A DNA stretch of 64,000 nucleotides, from the NCBI GenBank assembly GCA_025403435.1, contig JAJQZP010000042.1:713302-777301 (forward strand), read 5' to 3'. Below the pieces are notes generated by a model. That model was not told the origin of the DNA, did not search any database, and was given only the letters and a program-made list of their open reading frames with translations. Source of the stretch: Artocarpus heterophyllus. Its lineage: Eukaryota > Streptophyta > Magnoliopsida > Rosales > Moraceae. A program made the position numbers and the translations under genes. Shown piece by piece: positions 11,028-21,790 of this stretch (position 1 is its first letter; each line of letters opens with the position of its first letter).

Positions 11028-13162
11028 GGTGGAACATGATGAAGGACAATCGTTTTGTTTTCAATAATTGCTCTTGTTAATTGTGTTTATATATAAAATT
11101 AGCTAGAACCATATCCAAACATATACAGGCGTGTGTATATTGAAGCAACAATATCCAAATATTCTTATTAAATGATTTTTCTTTTTGAAGGCATAACTTT
11201 TTTTTTTTTTCCATCAGAATGCATAAATTTATTATAGTGAAAGGTTAGAGATGTGGGTGTATTAGATCCATAAAGCTGCCAGTCATACAACTAATTTTGC
11301 ACTCTGTTTTTTTTTTCCTTTTTGAATATTTTCTTACTGAAGTGTATCCCAGTTGAATTTGAAGCTAGCTTAGTTTATTAAATTGGGCAATTGATGAGTT
11401 TTACACATAATAATTTTTAGTTGAAAAGATCTTTTTTTTTTTTGGAAATGAAAGAAATTGATTTTAACATCACATGCAAAAAAAGAAAAAAAGAACAACA
11501 ACAGCAACTTGGCAAAAAGGAACAACAAACTCCTTTTTAAAAAACAAATTAAGAAATGGAAAATTGAGGAAGATACAGAATTATCATCGAAGGATTTTTT
11601 TTATTTAATTTTAGTTATCTTATTTGTGGACAAGGATCATGAAAGGATATTGGTATAACTTCTACCCCTTTTTTTTTTTTTGAAAAATCCAAAACCATAT
11701 AATTGAATGGGCAAGGATGTTATATATATATATATATATATATGATGGGACAATTAATTTGAGTAATTCCAACGCAAAATGCAACTTAATTAGTCGTTTA
11801 AATGAGTAGTAGTCGTGCTTTGAAAGTATTGGGTGGAAACAAGACTTGCTCTTTCCATTATTATCCCAATCACTTTCTTTCAGGCCACACCAAAAATAAA
11901 CGTCCATTTCCTCAAAAAGTAGTGAATAGTAGATGTTTTGTTTTTTATTCAAGCATTTTTCTAAAACAATATTCTTATCATTTTTAGAGAGTTTCTTTTA
12001 TTAAGAAATTTACGTACAAGACGGAGAACTAGGACCTCTTCGCGATAAAATTCCTTTTCTTTTTTTTTTTTTTTGGCTTGGTTTTGCATTTAAACTCCAA
12101 ACTCATGGCCAGATATTAAAATAAGGAAAAAAAAAAAAAAAAGATACAAGAAGCTGTGAAATAAGTATGCACTTGCCAAATGGCATTATGAATGCAACTC
12201 TGAAACAGATACTACAAAATGTTAAACCGTAAAGAGCAAATTTATACAAAATAAATTAATTCGTAAATAGAAATTAGTTACTCAAAGAGACAAAAATGTG
12301 AAAAGGCAATAAAATACGTGGTAAACAACTTGAAGATATATGCAAATTGTATTATTTTAAAATTACAAAGAGCAGCCAACAAGTTATTACATATTTCTCT
12401 CTACTAGATTACTTGGAACTCGAAAGTCTTATGCAGTATATATTAATACAAGTGATATTGTGCAAATCAGAGCTCTTTTACGGATATATATACATATGTG
12501 TGTGTATAAATAGATATATAAACAAACAGACAAACATAAATATAGATATATATTATGTGCATAAAAAGAAAAAGAAGAAAAGGAAATGATCCAATATTGT
12601 TGGTATTCAACTAATTATAACAGCCAGTGAGGCTGCTATCGCCTCATATGGATCTAACTAATTAGGCCAAACAACTTGTAATTTTCTCAATCCCCAATCA
12701 CAATGTTATATACAATACAACTGACATTATGTATCTTCTTCTTACCTCATAATTACATATATATATATATATATAATATCACCGTTTCTATATCAATATT
12801 CTTAACAATCGCCAACAAAACTAAATGGAAAAAGAAAAAGAGCTTCTCTTTACTCAACAGAAGAACAAATAATAATCAGCATGTAAATAAATAAATAAAT
12901 AAGTATATGTAGTAGTTATAATAATGAAAAGAAATAGTAGGAGAGTACCTGGAATTTCCCAAGGTTCAGACTTGTTGAGATCAACATGAATGAAAAGGGA
13001 GGAAAAGTGATTAGGATCTGAAGAGGAAGAGATGAGATTAAGAATTTTGTTGAAGAGATAATCACAGACAAGCTCTTCATCTCTTGGATGGAATCTGAAC
13101 CCAGCTGGCAACTTTGACTCCACCATGCTTATATTGCTTATAATATTAATATTATTGCTCAT
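9059..13162 (-). CDS. NAC1-like: NAC-domain transcription factor, NAC1 (NAC021/022) type
   Basis: Three exons on the minus strand: 13162-12949, 9890-9610 and 9481-9059. All have GT-AG borders and they sum to 918 nt, 305 aa. The start is an ATG at 13162; a second Met, at LPAGF minus five residues, is an alternative. The NAC subdomains run in order: [19 protein letters not shown] (A), [13 protein letters not shown] (B), then in exon 2 [18 protein letters not shown] and [20 protein letters not shown] (C, D), [13 protein letters not shown], and [10 protein letters not shown] (E) opening exon 3. The C-terminal tail keeps NAC1 landmarks: [27 protein letters not shown], and a terminal NVWTHF. NAC1 is a nuclear DNA-binding activator, known in Arabidopsis for auxin-dependent lateral-root formation and repressed by miR164. 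Intron 1 is about 3.06 kb and intron 2 is 128 bp. Family assignment is secure. Orthology to NAC1 rather than a sister paralogue is an inference. Confidence 0.93.
9241..9261 (-). promoter_or_regulatory. miR164 target site in NAC1-like exon 3
   Basis: The plus strand reads TGGAGAAGCAGGACACTTGC plus T. This equals the miR164 sequence except at positions 13, 17 and 21. In the mRNA, position 13 becomes a G:U pair and positions 17 and 21 are mismatches, so the seed and cleavage region (positions 1-12) pair perfectly. The site encodes the conserved VSCFSN part of the tail, exactly where miR164 sites lie in NAC1 and CUC genes. Cleavage is inferred, not shown. Confidence 0.85.
10989..11026 (+). repeat. 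(AAT)n microsatellite
   Basis: About 12 uninterrupted AAT units inside NAC1 intron 1. Confidence 0.95.
11720..11744 (+). repeat. (AT)n microsatellite
   Basis: About 12 AT units inside NAC1 intron 1. Confidence 0.9.
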
Positions 13163-13411
13163 CTCTTTAATTTCTTATATCAAATATTAATAACCACAAA
13201 CAAGGAGGATGTAGCTATATATGTGCAAATTATATCAAGCAAAGAAACGTAGGATTAGAGGAAACTGGATAGACAATTTCTAAAAGCAAATTGCAAGTAT
13301 TAATATATACACACACACATCGCAGAGACACGGAATAGAAAAATCAAGTCAACTGGTCGTAATTTCGTGCAAAGAGGGTGGGTTTCAACGTCATTTCACT
13401 TTCCCATTTCG

Positions 13412-13534
13412 TACCGTCTTAAATTCTATATAAAAAAAATCAATAAGGTCGTGATTAGGACTGCTTAGTAATTTTTTTTTTTATATAGAATTAAAGACGG
13501 TATGTAATGAGCAGTCCTAATTACAACCTAATTG
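13412..13534. repeat. Interleaved inverted repeats (A-B-A'-B') upstream of NAC1-like gene
   Basis: Arm A (13412-13439) opens with TACCGTCTTAAATTCTATAT. Its reverse complement A' is at 13473-13502 (TATATAGAATTAAAGACGGT). Arm B (13441-13465, ending GATTAGGACTGCT) has its reverse complement B' at 13510-13534 (AGCAGTCCTAATTACAACC). The arms alternate rather than nest, so both hairpins cannot form simply at the same time. The block lies 250-370 bp upstream of the NAC1 start codon. It is probably a rearranged small foldback/MITE. Confidence 0.75.
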
Positions 13535-13539
13535 ATTTT

Positions 13540-14985
13540 TCTTTTTATCTGACTTGTATATATTTTACCTTATTTGTATTTTTAAGAACCGCGAAGCTAT
13601 TGTCTTATTTACTAAATCCTAAATGGATTGAAAAGTTATTTATGGCGTCAAATTCGGTAAAAAAAAAAAAAAAAGATAACATGAAAAAAGGAAAAACTAT
13701 TCCTACTATGAAACGACACGTTTTCATAAACAAATGGTAAATTATAACCCAACAAGAAATGATTGTTATTTTTACTCCTGACACGTAGAAACTTATATAA
13801 AAATTGAACCCCAACTACGTTTTGGCTCTCGAACTTGCTCTTTATCCCTATTTTGGCTTACCAACTTCACAAACTGTGTTCATTATCTCATCTTTGGTCA
13901 ATGTCAAAACTCAGCGAAATCGACTTTGCGACAAAAGATATTGTATCACGTTAAAAGTGAGTCTGTAGGTCCAAAATCATAGTTTGACAGAATTAAAGCA
14001 CACGGGACATTTTGATAATGGTACTTCGTATTTATTTATTTGGCTAAGGATCAATCATTACCTATTTGCTAACATGTAGAGGACACAATTGGCCTAGATT
14101 AAAATATCAGTCTAGTTTATAAAAATTTTACAAATGTCTCAAAATAATATCATTAAAATTATTATTATGTAATTATATAATATAATATAATAATATTATT
14201 AAAATAATTACTATATTACTAAAAATATTTTTTAAAATTTTTTAAATATTATATTATATTTTAATTTTATTACAAAAATTTTGACACCTATTATAATTTT
14301 TTCTTTCTGTTTCAACAATGGTTAGGCCCATACTCTGATGGGCCCCTCACTGAATATGTCCACTTCAATTCCTGTTGCTGAAAAGCCTCGCGTTCACGCT
14401 CGGTACTCCTTGTGCTCTATAATTTCTGTTTGGGATAATTTATTATTATTTTGCTGGCTTTGATTTTTTTTTTCATAAATCTTATTGGTTAAGTGTAAAA
14501 GAGTTGTACGTAAGCTGTTATAAGTTCTCTACTTTCCACTGGCCTAGATTAGCAAGAAAAAAGTATAAATTAAGCGTATGACACTTCCTTTTATTCAACT
14601 ATAGCCTCACTGATAAAATGTGGAACCAACTCAAGAGTTTCACAAAATAATTAAAAAAAAAGTCAGTGAATGGTAAAGTAAGGTCTAACAAAATACTGTA
14701 CCGATAGAGCTCTATTTTAAATTGACAAATCTGTATGACATTATGTCAATGTTAAATACATACTATTTTTATTATTAGTTTGATGTCATTCCGATCATAT
14801 TTAACATTTATAAACTTGTGTTTTTAAAAAGTATCCGTATGGTAAAAAGCACCCCAAAAAAATTCAAAACAAAAGAAAATCAAAGCAACCATATATTATT
14901 TGTACAATTGAACTTAGAATAATGCCTTGTAACAATAACAGTAAAAATACATACTATTTGAAACACATAAAATAAATAAATAAAA
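13540..14985. other. NAC1 upstream region and intergenic DNA
   Basis: Non-coding. It contains strongly AT-rich tracts (14120-14300). The part near 13200-13540 would include the NAC1-like promoter. I see no further gene. Confidence 0.5.
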
Positions 14986-14989
14986 AGAA

Positions 14990-16225
14990 ACCTCAAGATG
15001 TCCTCCCTTTGTTCCTGACTAGTCAAAAGTAGGGGTGGTAATAATCGTGTTTGTGCCGTGTTCGTGTCGACACGTTTACAGCACGACACGTTTAGCCCGA
15101 ACATGAACACGACACGATTAATAAACGTGCCAGAAATGCAAACACGAACACGATACGCTTATGGCACGCGTAACACGGCACGACACGATTAACACGATTA
15201 TTAAACGTGCCGTGACGGCTTGACACGATAACAATACGCATATGACACGTTTATGACCCAATTAACTAAAAATTAAAAAAAAATTTAAAAAATTTAAAAA
15301 AAAAAATTAAAAAAAGCCAATAAAGAAAATTAACAAAAACACAATATCTAATTAATACTAACCTACTATAAATATTTTAAATATTTTTATTTTTAAGTTT
15401 AAATATGTTATAAATGGACGGATCGTGTCGTACCTTATTAACACGTTTACGGCCCGTTTATTAAACGTATTAAGGGGTGTTTAGCGTGTTAGCACGAATC
15501 CAGCCCGTTTATTTTCGTGTTATTCGTGTCAACCCATTTATGGCACAATTAATAAACGTACAGTCTAAACTCGTTTATCTCGTGTCATTTTCGTATCGTC
15601 TCATCGTGTCGTGTCTGAATTACCGGCCCTAGTCAAAAGAAGTGGAAAGAAATAGATTTTTGAGAAAGTTGTGTTGTATCAAATTTAAGTACTTAAGGTT
15701 GGGACAAAAATCACCCATGCCGTTGATGTGATGAGAGTGAGAGTGTGACCTTACATGTATCCACAATTGTAAAGCTGATCTCCTTATTTAAAAATAAATA
15801 AATAAATAAATAACCTCTACTACTATTGCAATTGAATCTACTACCTTGTGCGATGGATACTCTTTCATGTCTTCTCCCTTAAAACAAAGCTGTATTATTA
15901 TCAACTAATTACTAATACAAACAACAAGTCAAAGACTAACAAGTTCTCCAATCTAATTCTAATCCTAATTCTAATACAACAAAAAGCGTTCAAACTTGAA
16001 CACGTGTCCTACCTCGAGCAGATGCCATTTGTCACCATACTAACTAACCATAACTATGACAAGGATCAATCCAAGTTTGTTAGTTTCATCCATTCATATT
16101 TCATAGTATATGATGCGTATGAAGCTTAATTTGTTTGGAATCAATCTTGAAATCTTTTTATTTGACTGTCTTCGGAACCCTGTCACCACAAACTTATGAT
16201 TAGCAGACAAATCTTATTACTCAAA
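14990..16225 (+). repeat. Duplicated segment, copy 1 (carries a MITE)
   Basis: Outside the MITE at 15030-15631, this copy matches 17180-17645. The shared order is: CTGAC-AGTCAAAAG, CACCCATGCCGTTGATG versus ACCAGCCATACCATGAG, ATCCACAATTG, GCGATGGATA, a TCAAACTTGAACAC block, CCTACCTCGAG, AACCATAACTATGACAAG, and CACCACAAA. It contains a 93-codon frame, which is not conserved in copy 2, so I treat the segment as non-coding. Confidence 0.75.
15030..15631. mobile_element. hAT-type MITE, 602 bp, with intact 8-bp target duplication
   Basis: The element opens TAGGGGTGGTAATAATCGTG and ends with the reverse complement of TAGGGCCGGTAATTC, giving imperfect terminal inverted repeats. It is flanked by the 8-bp direct repeat GTCAAAAG at 15022-15029 and 15632-15639. 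Both ends are full of CGTGTYGTG and ACACGWTTA motifs (subterminal repeats); the centre is A-rich. There is no coding capacity. The 8-bp duplication and TAGGG ends fit the hAT superfamily. The duplicated copy at 17216-17223 holds a single GTCAAAAG, i.e. the empty site. Confidence 0.88.
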
Positions 16226-17179
16226 TATGCTCCACCTGGAAGAAAGGAAAAAAAAATCTTATTAGTCAAAAGGTAGCTAGAGAAAGCTATTCTATCTGGA
16301 CTTCTTTTTGTTACTCAGGTCTTTTCGGAAACAACTAAAAACTTCATAAGAAGAAAAAGAGAGTCCAAAGGATATGTATATATGTGTGTGTGTGTATAAC
16401 ATCACAAAATACTCGCTCCCACATCGAGTTTAATGACATAAATTCCCACTTTTTCAGTATGTTTCCCATAATTAACCAAATAAAACCTATATCCACTTTG
16501 AAGTAAAAAAAAAAAAAAAAAATTGTTTGTTTTCCTCTTTAGCCATATTGCCCAACATAATGTTGTAAAGCTTATAACGGTAAAATAAAAAGTTTGTTAC
16601 GAGCCGGGAAATTTTAATGAATTGGTCCTTCTAGCAATCTTGTAATAAGGATTAGATGGTTCTTGAGAGAGAGCCAAAAACTTAATTCCAGACTAGAAAG
16701 ATTATCGCACACTTTCTATTGATAATCAATTACATGCCGTGATCGAAAATAAATACATCTTAAAGACACTAGCTTGACTAATTCAATATTGTACCCAACA
16801 ATTAGTAATAATAATAAAAAACACCACAATAGAAGTGCACGTAACAGAATTATTAATCACACACTAATCTATGAAGCCTGGTTCAAGACGTAACATATAC
16901 AATACATGTTACCAGGCCAAAGTCCACGAATTTGGTTCTTAGCATTGCACGCATTCCAAATAATAATAATAATAATAATAATTAAAAAAAAAACACCCTC
17001 CACACATTCTCAAAAATTGGCCCTTAGCATTTATATCTCCAAAAGCCTTTATCACTAGTACACACATTCTCAACTCTCGACTCCTCAACTAATAAAACTA
17101 AACTTGAGAGTTTTAATACTAGGAAGAGAATGTATACTAAAAAAAGGAAGAAAAACACACACACGCGCACGCACGCACA
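16226..17179. other. Spacer between the two duplicated segments
   Basis: AT-rich, non-coding. It has short (TG)n (16383-16395), poly-A (16506-16522) and (AAT)n (16962-16982) tracts. No gene seen. Confidence 0.5.
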
Positions 17180-17645
17180 TATTCTCGAGATTTCCTCTCT
17201 TGTCCCTGACCAGTCAAAAGAAGTTAAAAGCATTAGATTGAGTCAAACAACAGTAGTTGGGTTTGGACAAATACCAGCCATACCATGAGAGCGACCTTGC
17301 ATATATCCAATCCACAATTGCAAGCCCAGCTTCTTAAAAAAAGAGTTACCAAGTGAATCTACTTTTTAGCGATGGATAGTCTCTCAGGTCTAATTAAAAA
17401 GCAGTCAAACTTGAACACATGTCCTACCTCGAGGGGATGCCGTTTGTTATCATGCTAACAAACCATAACTATGACAAGATCAATCCAAGCTTGTAAGTCT
17501 CATTCTTCGTATATAATCCGTATGAAAACTTTTTGCACTTGTGCCTCCTCTAAGTCTTTTGATTTGATTTGTCTTTGTAGCTCTGCCACCACAAATTTCT
17601 TCGAGGCACAATAGAAAATGTTGCTAGTCAAATGCTACAGCTGAA
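17180..17645 (+). repeat. Duplicated segment, copy 2 (empty MITE site)
   Basis: Paralogue of 14990-16225 without the MITE: the sequence runs straight through CCAGTCAAAAGAAGT at 17213-17227. It lacks some A/T-rich filler present in copy 1. Confidence 0.75.
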
Positions 17646-17715
17646 ACAAAAGCAAAAAAAATCAACCGCCAAACTAGAGATGTACAAAATGAATGCGGAT
17701 AAAAACTGTTTCCTT

Positions 17716-18180
17716 TGTTAGAAAAAAATATTGTGATAAAGATTATCGTCACTTAAGATTATTTATATCAAATTATTCAATATTAATAAGATGTATAAGT
17801 TAACCTAAATCTATAGATTGAATGTGATTCTTAAGTTTATAGGTTGAGGATCTTTCAAGTCTAGTACGTAAGTCCTCCTTCAAAGAATACTTCTGTAATT
17901 TCTCTGTAGATTGGGAACAGAAAAATAACGTACGTACTGACTTGGAGACCACAACCTTTTTATATAACTATTAAACCCTAACAATTATCCTTTATTATCA
18001 ATTTAGCCTATCATAAAATCAGTAATTATATTTTGGTCTCACACATAGAGGGTCCACACTTAATGATGCATTAAAAGACCAAAACCCAAATTGATTTTTT
18101 TTAATTGGGCTAACCTTATTGATAGCCTCTAATCCACATTTATTTAATGTATTAGCTCATATATTAGATTTATTCCAACA
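17716..18180 (-). repeat. 3' LTR of copia A
   Basis: Begins TGTTAGAA and ends TTCCAACA on the plus strand. It matches 21381-21790 across blocks such as GATTGAATGTGATTCTTAAG, CTAGTACGTAAGTCCTCCTT and ATTGGGCTAACCTTATTGAT. Confidence 0.9.
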
Positions 18181-18639
18181 ATCTCCCACTTGAGCTATAT
18201 ATGAAACTTTATAAATGTAAATTATACCTTATGAGCTTATGAATTTTGCTATCAAAACCTTATGCGTCTCAACAATCTTATCTATTAACCATAATAATAT
18301 AAGGCCAAAACGACATTTGTTACATATGTCCTAACTAAACCCATCAATGATCACACATACCAATATAACTAATGACAAGATCAAACATGGATGTGTAGCA
18401 TGGAAATTTCATGCAATGTGATCTTAACAATCCTATTTTCAACTGGTCCACATGAAAACCTTTGTGAGATCAAACAATATCAAAATCAGAGTGTGAATAA
18501 ACTGAAAACTTTATTTCTGCAGGAAATAACCTTAAAATATCCATAAACTGAAATAACTGAAGATGTGTATATCAGAAAAGCATCTAAAATAATAAACTCC
18601 TACTAAAACTAAATATCCTGAAATGATATGACACCCATA

Positions 18640-19385
18640 TAAGCAATGTGCTCATGAAACATTTTAGGTGGCAATCCCTTAGTAAGCGGATCCACAATCA
18701 TGGAGTTTGTACCAATATGCTCTATAGACAACTATCCACTCTAAACTCTTTCTTTCACAACCAAGAACTTGATCTCTATATGCTTTGACTTTGTCGAGCT
18801 CCTGTTGTTGTTGGAATTAAAAGTACTGACTTATTGTCACAAAATAACTTGAGTGGTCTTTGAATACTATCCACTATGCACAGCCTCGTGACAAAAATCC
18901 ATAGCCATATTCCATGATTAGACGCCTCAGAACACATTATGAACTCTGCCGCCATAGTAGAAGATGTTATAAGAGACTATTTAACACTCTTCCAGGAGAC
19001 AGCACCTCCAGCTAGAAGGTAGACATAGCCCGACGTAGATTTCATACTATCTTGGCATCCAGCATACTCGGAGTCAGTATACCCAATGATCTCAAGCTGT
19101 TCCGACCTCTGATACGTGAGCATGTAGTCCTTTGTTCTCTATAAATACCTCAAGACTCATTTGGCTGTTACTCAGTGATCCTTTCTAGGATTGCTTAAGT
19201 ATCTACCAAGCATCCCTATAACGTACGCAATATCTGGACGCGTATAAACTTGAGCGTACATTAGACTCCCTATTGCTGACGCATAAGGAATCTTTTACAT
19301 TTCCTTAACCTCAAAATCATTATTAGGGCACTGATTGAGACTAATCTTATCTCCCTTAACCACAGGAGTATCACCTGATTTACAA
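18640..19385 (-). pseudogene. Copia A RT C-terminus and RNase H remnant
   Basis: Minus-strand translation across frames gives GDTPVVKGDKISLNQCP, then IPYASAIGSLMYAQ, TRPDIAYVIGMLGRYLSNP, EIIGYTDSEYAGC, STSGYVYLLAGGAVSWKS, and ADPLTKGL. This is the usual order from the end of reverse transcriptase into RNase H of Ty1-copia polyproteins. Several stops and frameshifts break it, so no product is expected. The upstream edge is an abrupt join to gag sequence near 19387. Confidence 0.85.
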
Positions 19386-19765
19386 TCCTACATGCCATAT
19401 CTTTTAAGGCTTGCCAAAAGTGTACTTGTTTCAGCCTTTTCATTTTTGACAAATCTCTTCTCAATGTCCTCAAGGAACTTTTTGGTTGTCTTTATCATTT
19501 TTGATATAATGCCCCTGAATGCTTCTGGAATGGCTTTCTTCATGATCATTATACACATACGATTTGACTTCTTTCACCTTTCCATGTCCCTCTTTTCATA
19601 AGAGGAACTCTTACTGTAAGAGGTGCAGGAGAAGGAACCCTTAACGCAAGGTCAAGATCCATGACTCTGAGAACTATAAGGAGGTTCTCTTGCTATGATT
19701 TGAAGTTGCTACCATTCAATACAGGAATTGAATTGATGTTGGCAGTAATATTTAAGGCAGAACTA
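19386..19765 (-). pseudogene. Copia A gag N-terminal remnant
   Basis: On the minus strand the segment gives INSIPVLNGSNFKS, then VLRVMDLDLAL, YEKRDMERWKEV, FLEDIEKRFVKNEKAETSTL, ending LASLKDMACR. This is the conserved start of copia Gag (target-binding region: IPVLxGxNFxxW, then a MDLDLAL block). It has stops and frameshifts. It runs directly into RT-end sequence, evidence of an internal deletion of roughly 3 kb relative to a full element. Confidence 0.75.
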
Positions 19766-20299
19766 GTAGCTGAATCAGAGAACAAAACAAACAAATCCAA
19801 AACAAACTTGCATAAGAATCCAAAATAACAATAATAAATCCAAATAAAGATAACCCCATCTTAAGATATCAGGCACTCCATTAATATTTAGTCTTTGGAC
19901 AGAAATATTAACTTGTAAGTGATATCTTGGTGTAGTACTCAAACACTGACAATAACAACATGTCAAATAATAAATCTTCCTTTGGGTCGATTTATTATTC
20001 ACAAGTAAAACTGAATAATCATCACGTGTTTATCACCACAAGTGTACATGCAATTCCGTTAAATATTAACTTCTTTTAGGCCGGTCAATATTCACATAAG
20101 TTGTACGGACACAACCGTTTATATTCCAAAACAAATTAATTTCTACAAGAGATGTCACTTTGGTGACATGTTACTTTAATTAATTCATCTCAAAATATAT
20201 ATAAAATTCCAATATTTGAATTTAAAATTACATCAAAATTGACCAAAATTAAAATAAAATTTTTTAAAAAAATAAAAAATTTTAATCAAAAGTCAACTT

Positions 20300-21065
20300 G
20301 GTCAAAGTTAACCAGAAACTTGGCTGGGTCAGGGCTGGACAGGGTCAGTGGACCTAACCTGAATCCTAACCCAGGCCCCCTTTATTTTTCCTTTTTTTTT
20401 TTAATTCGAGTCACCCAGGGGTTGAACCCTTGGCAACTATCCAGTCACGGGCCAAAGATTGGCCCGTGTAAAGCACTTTTTCCCCTATCCAGTCATGGGC
20501 CTAGTTGGGCCTATGTAAACTTTTATCCTCTTAGTTTTTATCTGGTAGCCCAGCGGTTTAACCCGTGGGTTATGACTGATTACGGGCCAGTTAGGTCCGT
20601 GTAAATAACTTGATCTAGTTTGGGCTTCGGCCCAGACCCTCCCCAAAGAAACCCTAGGGGACTTTCGACCCCTTGGGCAAAGTTGGTGCAGACGGCCCGA
20701 CGATCGCCTCTGCACCTTTTCTCTGGCCGATGCCTAGAAGCTACAACCAGAAGGGGCCAACGTTGGCGGTCGCAGCGCCAGCCGTAGGCCAATGACCCCC
20801 ATCATCCTTTTTTTTTCTTTCTCAGGTTTCTTGGACGGTGGCTTCAGGCCGCCGCTCTCCCATTCTTGCCGCGATTGGAGGACGCAGCTGCTCACTGGCG
20901 CGGCCAGCGGTCGCAGAGCCAGCCACTAGGGAAAGGCCTTAAACTCGCCATAAATCCTTTTTTTTAATTCCTCACGCGACGGCTGTAGGCCATCGCTCTC
21001 CTTGTGCTACTGCGGCTCCCTCTTTCCAGTGCGGCCTGAGGGGCCACGCCCGGAGTCCTTTTCAT
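20300..21065 (-). repeat. GC-rich repeated leader of copia A
   Basis: This part of the internal region, next to the 5' LTR, is much richer in G+C than its surroundings. Variants of TATCCAGTCACGGGCC and GGCCCGTGTAAA recur at about 20440, 20490 and 20575. A second motif (CGGCTGTAGGCCATCG / CAGCCGTAGGCCAATG) recurs at 20779, 20900 and 20980. Short frames on both strands are by-products of the composition. It is probably an untranslated leader or captured DNA. Confidence 0.55.
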
Positions 21066-21380
21066 TGTTCTTTGTTTTAATATATATAAAAGGTATATGC
21101 AAAACTTTATAAACTTTCACAAGACAACTGTATATACAGAAGCTCTTTTGATTCTTTTCATACAATAGGAAAAAGGAAACAATATCTATGTATGTATATG
21201 CATGAACACAGTAACGTATTCCTTGAATTATTCAACCCAAAAATTCCAAATAGTTGTTCTCAAATTCAACAATTTTAAAGAAACCATAGATTGTTAAATT
21301 TGAGATTTTGTAATGAGAATCACATCTAAAAAAAATTACTTATTCTCAACGATTTAACATGAAGAGGCTCTAATGCCAAT

Positions 21381-21790
21381 TGTTAGAATAAATATTGTGA
21401 TAAAAATCATTATCACCCAAGATCATTCATGTCAAATCATTAGGAATATTAATAAGATGCGAAAGCTAACTTGAATCCATAGATTGAATGTGATTCTTAA
21501 GTCTGTAAGTTAAGGATCTTCTAAGTCTAGTACGTAAGTCCTCCTTCAAAGAATGCCTCTATAATTTCTCTGTTGATAGGGAACAGAAAAATAATGTACG
21601 TACTGACTTGAAGACCACAACTTCTTTATATAACTGCTAAACCCTAACAGTTATCCTTAATTACCAATTTAACCTATCATAAAATCAGTAATTATATTTT
21701 GGTCTCTACATATAGGAGGCTCACACTTAATGATATATTAAAAGCCTAAAACCTAAATTGATCACTTTTAATTGGGCTAACCTTATTGAT
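21381..21790 (-). repeat. 5' LTR of copia A (outer end missing)
   Basis: Colinear with 17716-18128, then similarity stops at ACCTTATTGAT. The final ~50 bp of the LTR is replaced by SINE-like sequence. Confidence 0.85.

Larger units (their letters stand above)
9891..12948 (-). other. Large first intron of the NAC1-like gene
   Basis: A 3.06-kb AT-rich intron splits the NAC domain after WEIP. It contains a long poly-A (about 9996-10020), an (AAT)n array, an (AT)n array (11719-11744 region) and many A or T homopolymers. I see no coding domain or LTR within it. Confidence 0.7.
17716..21790 (-). mobile_element. Ty1-copia element A, internal-deletion derivative
   Basis: Minus-strand LTR retrotransposon. 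The 3' LTR is at 17716-18180 and the 5' LTR at 21381-21790 (its outer ~50 bp is missing or replaced). Next to the 5' LTR the minus strand reads TGGCATTAGAGCCTC, a decayed primer-binding site for initiator tRNA-Met. Next to the 3' LTR it reads CAAGTGGGAGA, a polypurine tract. Inside, only a gag start (about 19480-19760) and the RT/RNase H end (18640-19385) remain, joined near 19387. Protease, integrase and the RT core are gone, so it is non-autonomous. LTR copies differ at many positions, so it is old. Confidence 0.88.

Noticed and set aside
15848..16129. 93-codon frame in duplicated segment copy 1
   Set aside because: It is not preserved in copy 2 and partly consists of AAT/CTAATTC repeats.
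20485..20792. Overlapping GC-rich frames on both strands in the copia A leader
   Set aside because: Repeats of GGCCCGTGTAA-like units create open frames by composition; no domain.
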